64,000 nucleotides of DNA from the NCBI GenBank assembly GCA_014728035.1, contig WJMJ01000078.1, forward strand, positions 145,036 to 209,035. The letters are read 5' to 3'. A program made the translations under genes and the position numbers. Shown one piece after another: positions 62,715-64,000 of the stretch. Within the stretch, counting starts at the first letter, position 1. Every line of letters starts with the position of its first letter. Source of the stretch: Promethearchaeota archaeon. Lineage in GTDB: Archaea > Asgardarchaeota > Thorarchaeia > Thorarchaeales > Thorarchaeaceae. The notes beneath the pieces were generated by a model. That model was not told the origin of the DNA and searched no databases. It worked only from the letters and a program-made list of their open reading frames with translations.

Positions 62715-63977
62715 TCATCCACAATTGAATGCTTCATGACCAAGACTGCGAAGTGACATGATATCCACCTTCTCTTCGATGAACCGTACCTCCTTGCTGA
62801 TACCTGAATGGTATCTGAAGAAGGCTAGCAGTATCTTCTGAGGTAGATGCAGTAGCTCCTTTCCAATCCTGTACCTGTGAGCAAGATACATACAGGCACA
62901 GGCAAGTATCGTGGACTGGAAATCATTCTCAGGAACAAGCGAATTGATACGCAGAGCCAGACACTCGACCTCTGAGAGATAGTCACTCATCTTGAACTCG
63001 GTCAGCTCATCCAAACTGTCTTTGATTGCGATGATCAACTCACGTGGAGAATCGTCATCATCATCACGAAGAGGGGGAATCTCACTGAACAGAAGACGAT
63101 GGGGCATCCGAAAATGATTTGCAAGTACCTTCTTGGAGAGAGAGCTGTCCAATATCTCCGTGATTCGGTTCTTTGGGGGTCTGAACTTGATAGAGGTATG
63201 GCGTAGGATGCATTCATAGACCAACATCGCTGAGGAATTTGCTAGACTTGGAAACACGCGAACCCCAAAATTATGACTTTTCAATATCTCATGAACACAT
63301 CTTGAGAGCGTCTTGTAATCTAGTCCATCAGGATGGTCATCAAACAGACCGCTCTCTCGAATCAGGGATAGGTGCTGTTCGATGACCGGAAGAAGGTCAG
63401 CCTTGTACTGCTTGTTCCGTTCATAGGTCATGAGGAACCCCCCCACTTCTTCAATGAGCTCAAGTGTCTGTCTGATAATGGACTCTGACTCTGCTCCCGT
63501 GATGGTAAACCCACCAGACCCGAACAGAATAACTGTGACATTGTATCTCCGAATCCGCCACACCATTCCCGGATACTGTTCTGGTTCGTAAACAGTGTTC
63601 TCTAACTCTAGGGATAGGAGTTCCAGATTCAGACTCTTCTCAATCTTACCCGTTGCCACCAAGTTCTGCAGCTCGACATCAGGCATGGAGAGGTGTGACT
63701 CCCTACGGATGAAGTAGAGTGAGTTGTAGTACTTAATGAAGTCTTGAAGCACAGACTCTACTTTTTCAATCTCCACATACAGATTCACAATGAACTTTCC
63801 CGATGCAAAGACAAGTAGGGAGTTCTTGTCGTCCTTGTCTTTCCATCTCATCCCTGGAAACTTTTCAACCTCGAAGGTAGCTCTGGATGGGAATGACGCT
63901 GCTATCTCGTCCAGGTCGATTCGTTTTCTTAAATTCCCAGACCATACCGCATTGACCAACCTGTATTCGATGGTCAT
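62715..63977 (-). CDS. TBP fused to a TFB/cyclin-like C-terminal domain
   Basis: 420 residues from ATG 63977, which has GGGAGG close upstream. Residues about 1-190 form two TBP half-repeats: the first has VEKFPGMRWKD and SLLVFASGKFIV, the second ELENTVYEPEQYPGMVWRI and VTVILFGSGGFTITGAESE, clear TBP hallmarks. The rest (about 195-420) is helical; FQSTILACACMYLAHRYRIG resembles the second helix of TFB cyclin folds, and an earlier stretch (SSAMLVYECILRHTSIKF) may be the first. No zinc ribbon. This differs from standard TBP, which ends after the two repeats. G+C looks higher than in neighbours (27 and 28 of 60 in two sampled lines, against 24 of 60 nearby). Function as a specialised initiation factor is inferred. 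Confidence 0.78.
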   Translation of the reverse strand: MTIEYRLVNAVWSGNLRKRIDLDEIAASFPSRATFEVEKFPGMRWKDKDDKNSLLVFASGKFIVNLYVEIEKVESVLQDFIKYYNSLYFIRRESHLSMPDVELQNLVATGKIEKSLNLELLSLELENTVYEPEQYPGMVWRIRRYNVTVILFGSGGFTITGAESESIIRQTLELIEEVGGFLMTYERNKQYKADLLPVIEQHLSLIRESGLFDDHPDGLDYKTLSRCVHEILKSHNFGVRVFPSLANSSAMLVYECILRHTSIKFRPPKNRITEILDSSLSKKVLANHFRMPHRLLFSEIPPLRDDDDDSPRELIIAIKDSLDELTEFKMSDYLSEVECLALRINSLVPENDFQSTILACACMYLAHRYRIGKELLHLPQKILLAFFRYHSGISKEVRFIEEKVDIMSLRSLGHEAFNCG

Positions 63978-64000
63978 TTGGCCCCCTCCCACTGCCACTC

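Noticed and set aside
1..64000. CRISPR arrays, rRNA genes, intact insertion sequences
   Set aside because: No regularly spaced repeats, rRNA signatures or transposase ORFs were seen on reading the window.

Overview
This 64 kb window comes from an archaeal chromosome, most likely an Asgard archaeon (Promethearchaeati; Thorarchaeia-like by gene style, but the sequence alone does not fix the class). The archaeal core is clear: archaeosine tRNA-guanine transglycosylase, TFB, a TBP-type protein, family B DNA polymerase with two inteins, the NurA-HerA-Mre11-Rad50 set, archaeal ArgRS and AspRS, a UbiA-type lipid prenyltransferase, MfnA decarboxylase and TldD/PmbA. The Asgard assignment rests on an ESCRT locus (ESCRT-III, Vps4 with MIT domain, Vps25, and a Vps28-EAP30 fusion) plus longin/roadblock-like proteins and a Ras-like P-loop protein. 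Lines sampled by eye are about 40% G+C, genes are densely packed on both strands, and several starts are TTG or GTG.

Layout. 1-2.3 kb: end of an iron/polyamine-type ABC importer (permease cut by the window edge, then ATPase). 2.3-8 kb: tgtA, hflX, a MetV-like methylene-tetrahydrofolate reductase C-terminal protein and an MFS exporter. 8.1 kb: tRNA-His. 8.3-11 kb: membrane protein, degenerate small GTPase, mfnA, winged-helix regulator. 11.3-15 kb: TraB-type protein, hypB, two ECF S-component-like membrane proteins and two HTH proteins. 15-19.6 kb: Yip1-like zinc-ribbon protein, UbiA-family prenyltransferase, then an overlapping DUF6125 / endonuclease IV / Trm11-like methyltransferase unit. 19.6-26.6 kb: longin-like protein, tfb with a structured leader, argS, pmbA-tldD.

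26.8-31.8 kb is the ESCRT island: a B-box/GRAM-like protein convergent with ESCRT-III, then divergent vps4-vps25, convergent with the Vps28-EAP30 fusion. A 0.9 kb gene-poor gap follows, holding a decayed nucleotidyltransferase gene, and then a secreted, membrane-anchored protein with a possible caspase-type His/Cys pair. 34-45.4 kb: aspS, a REC-PAS-kinase protein, a longin-like protein, a di-iron metallo-beta-lactamase protein, a class III aminotransferase and small membrane or hypothetical proteins.

45.5-61 kb is mostly replication and repair: PolB (1697 codons, 933 after removal of two inteins), then rad50, mre11, herA and nurA as one leftward operon, with PPC-domain, HIT, GIFT-like and glycosyltransferase-like genes between. 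61.2-64 kb: a metallo-beta-lactamase-fold protein with a degraded metal site, about 0.6 kb of decayed coding sequence, and a protein that joins a complete tandem TBP domain to a C-terminal region resembling TFB/cyclin folds, with visibly higher G+C than its neighbours.

The most novel material is the ESCRT island with its Vps28-EAP30 fusion and B-box/GRAM partner, the TBP fusion, and the secreted caspase-like protein. No CRISPR array, rRNA or intact insertion sequence was seen.
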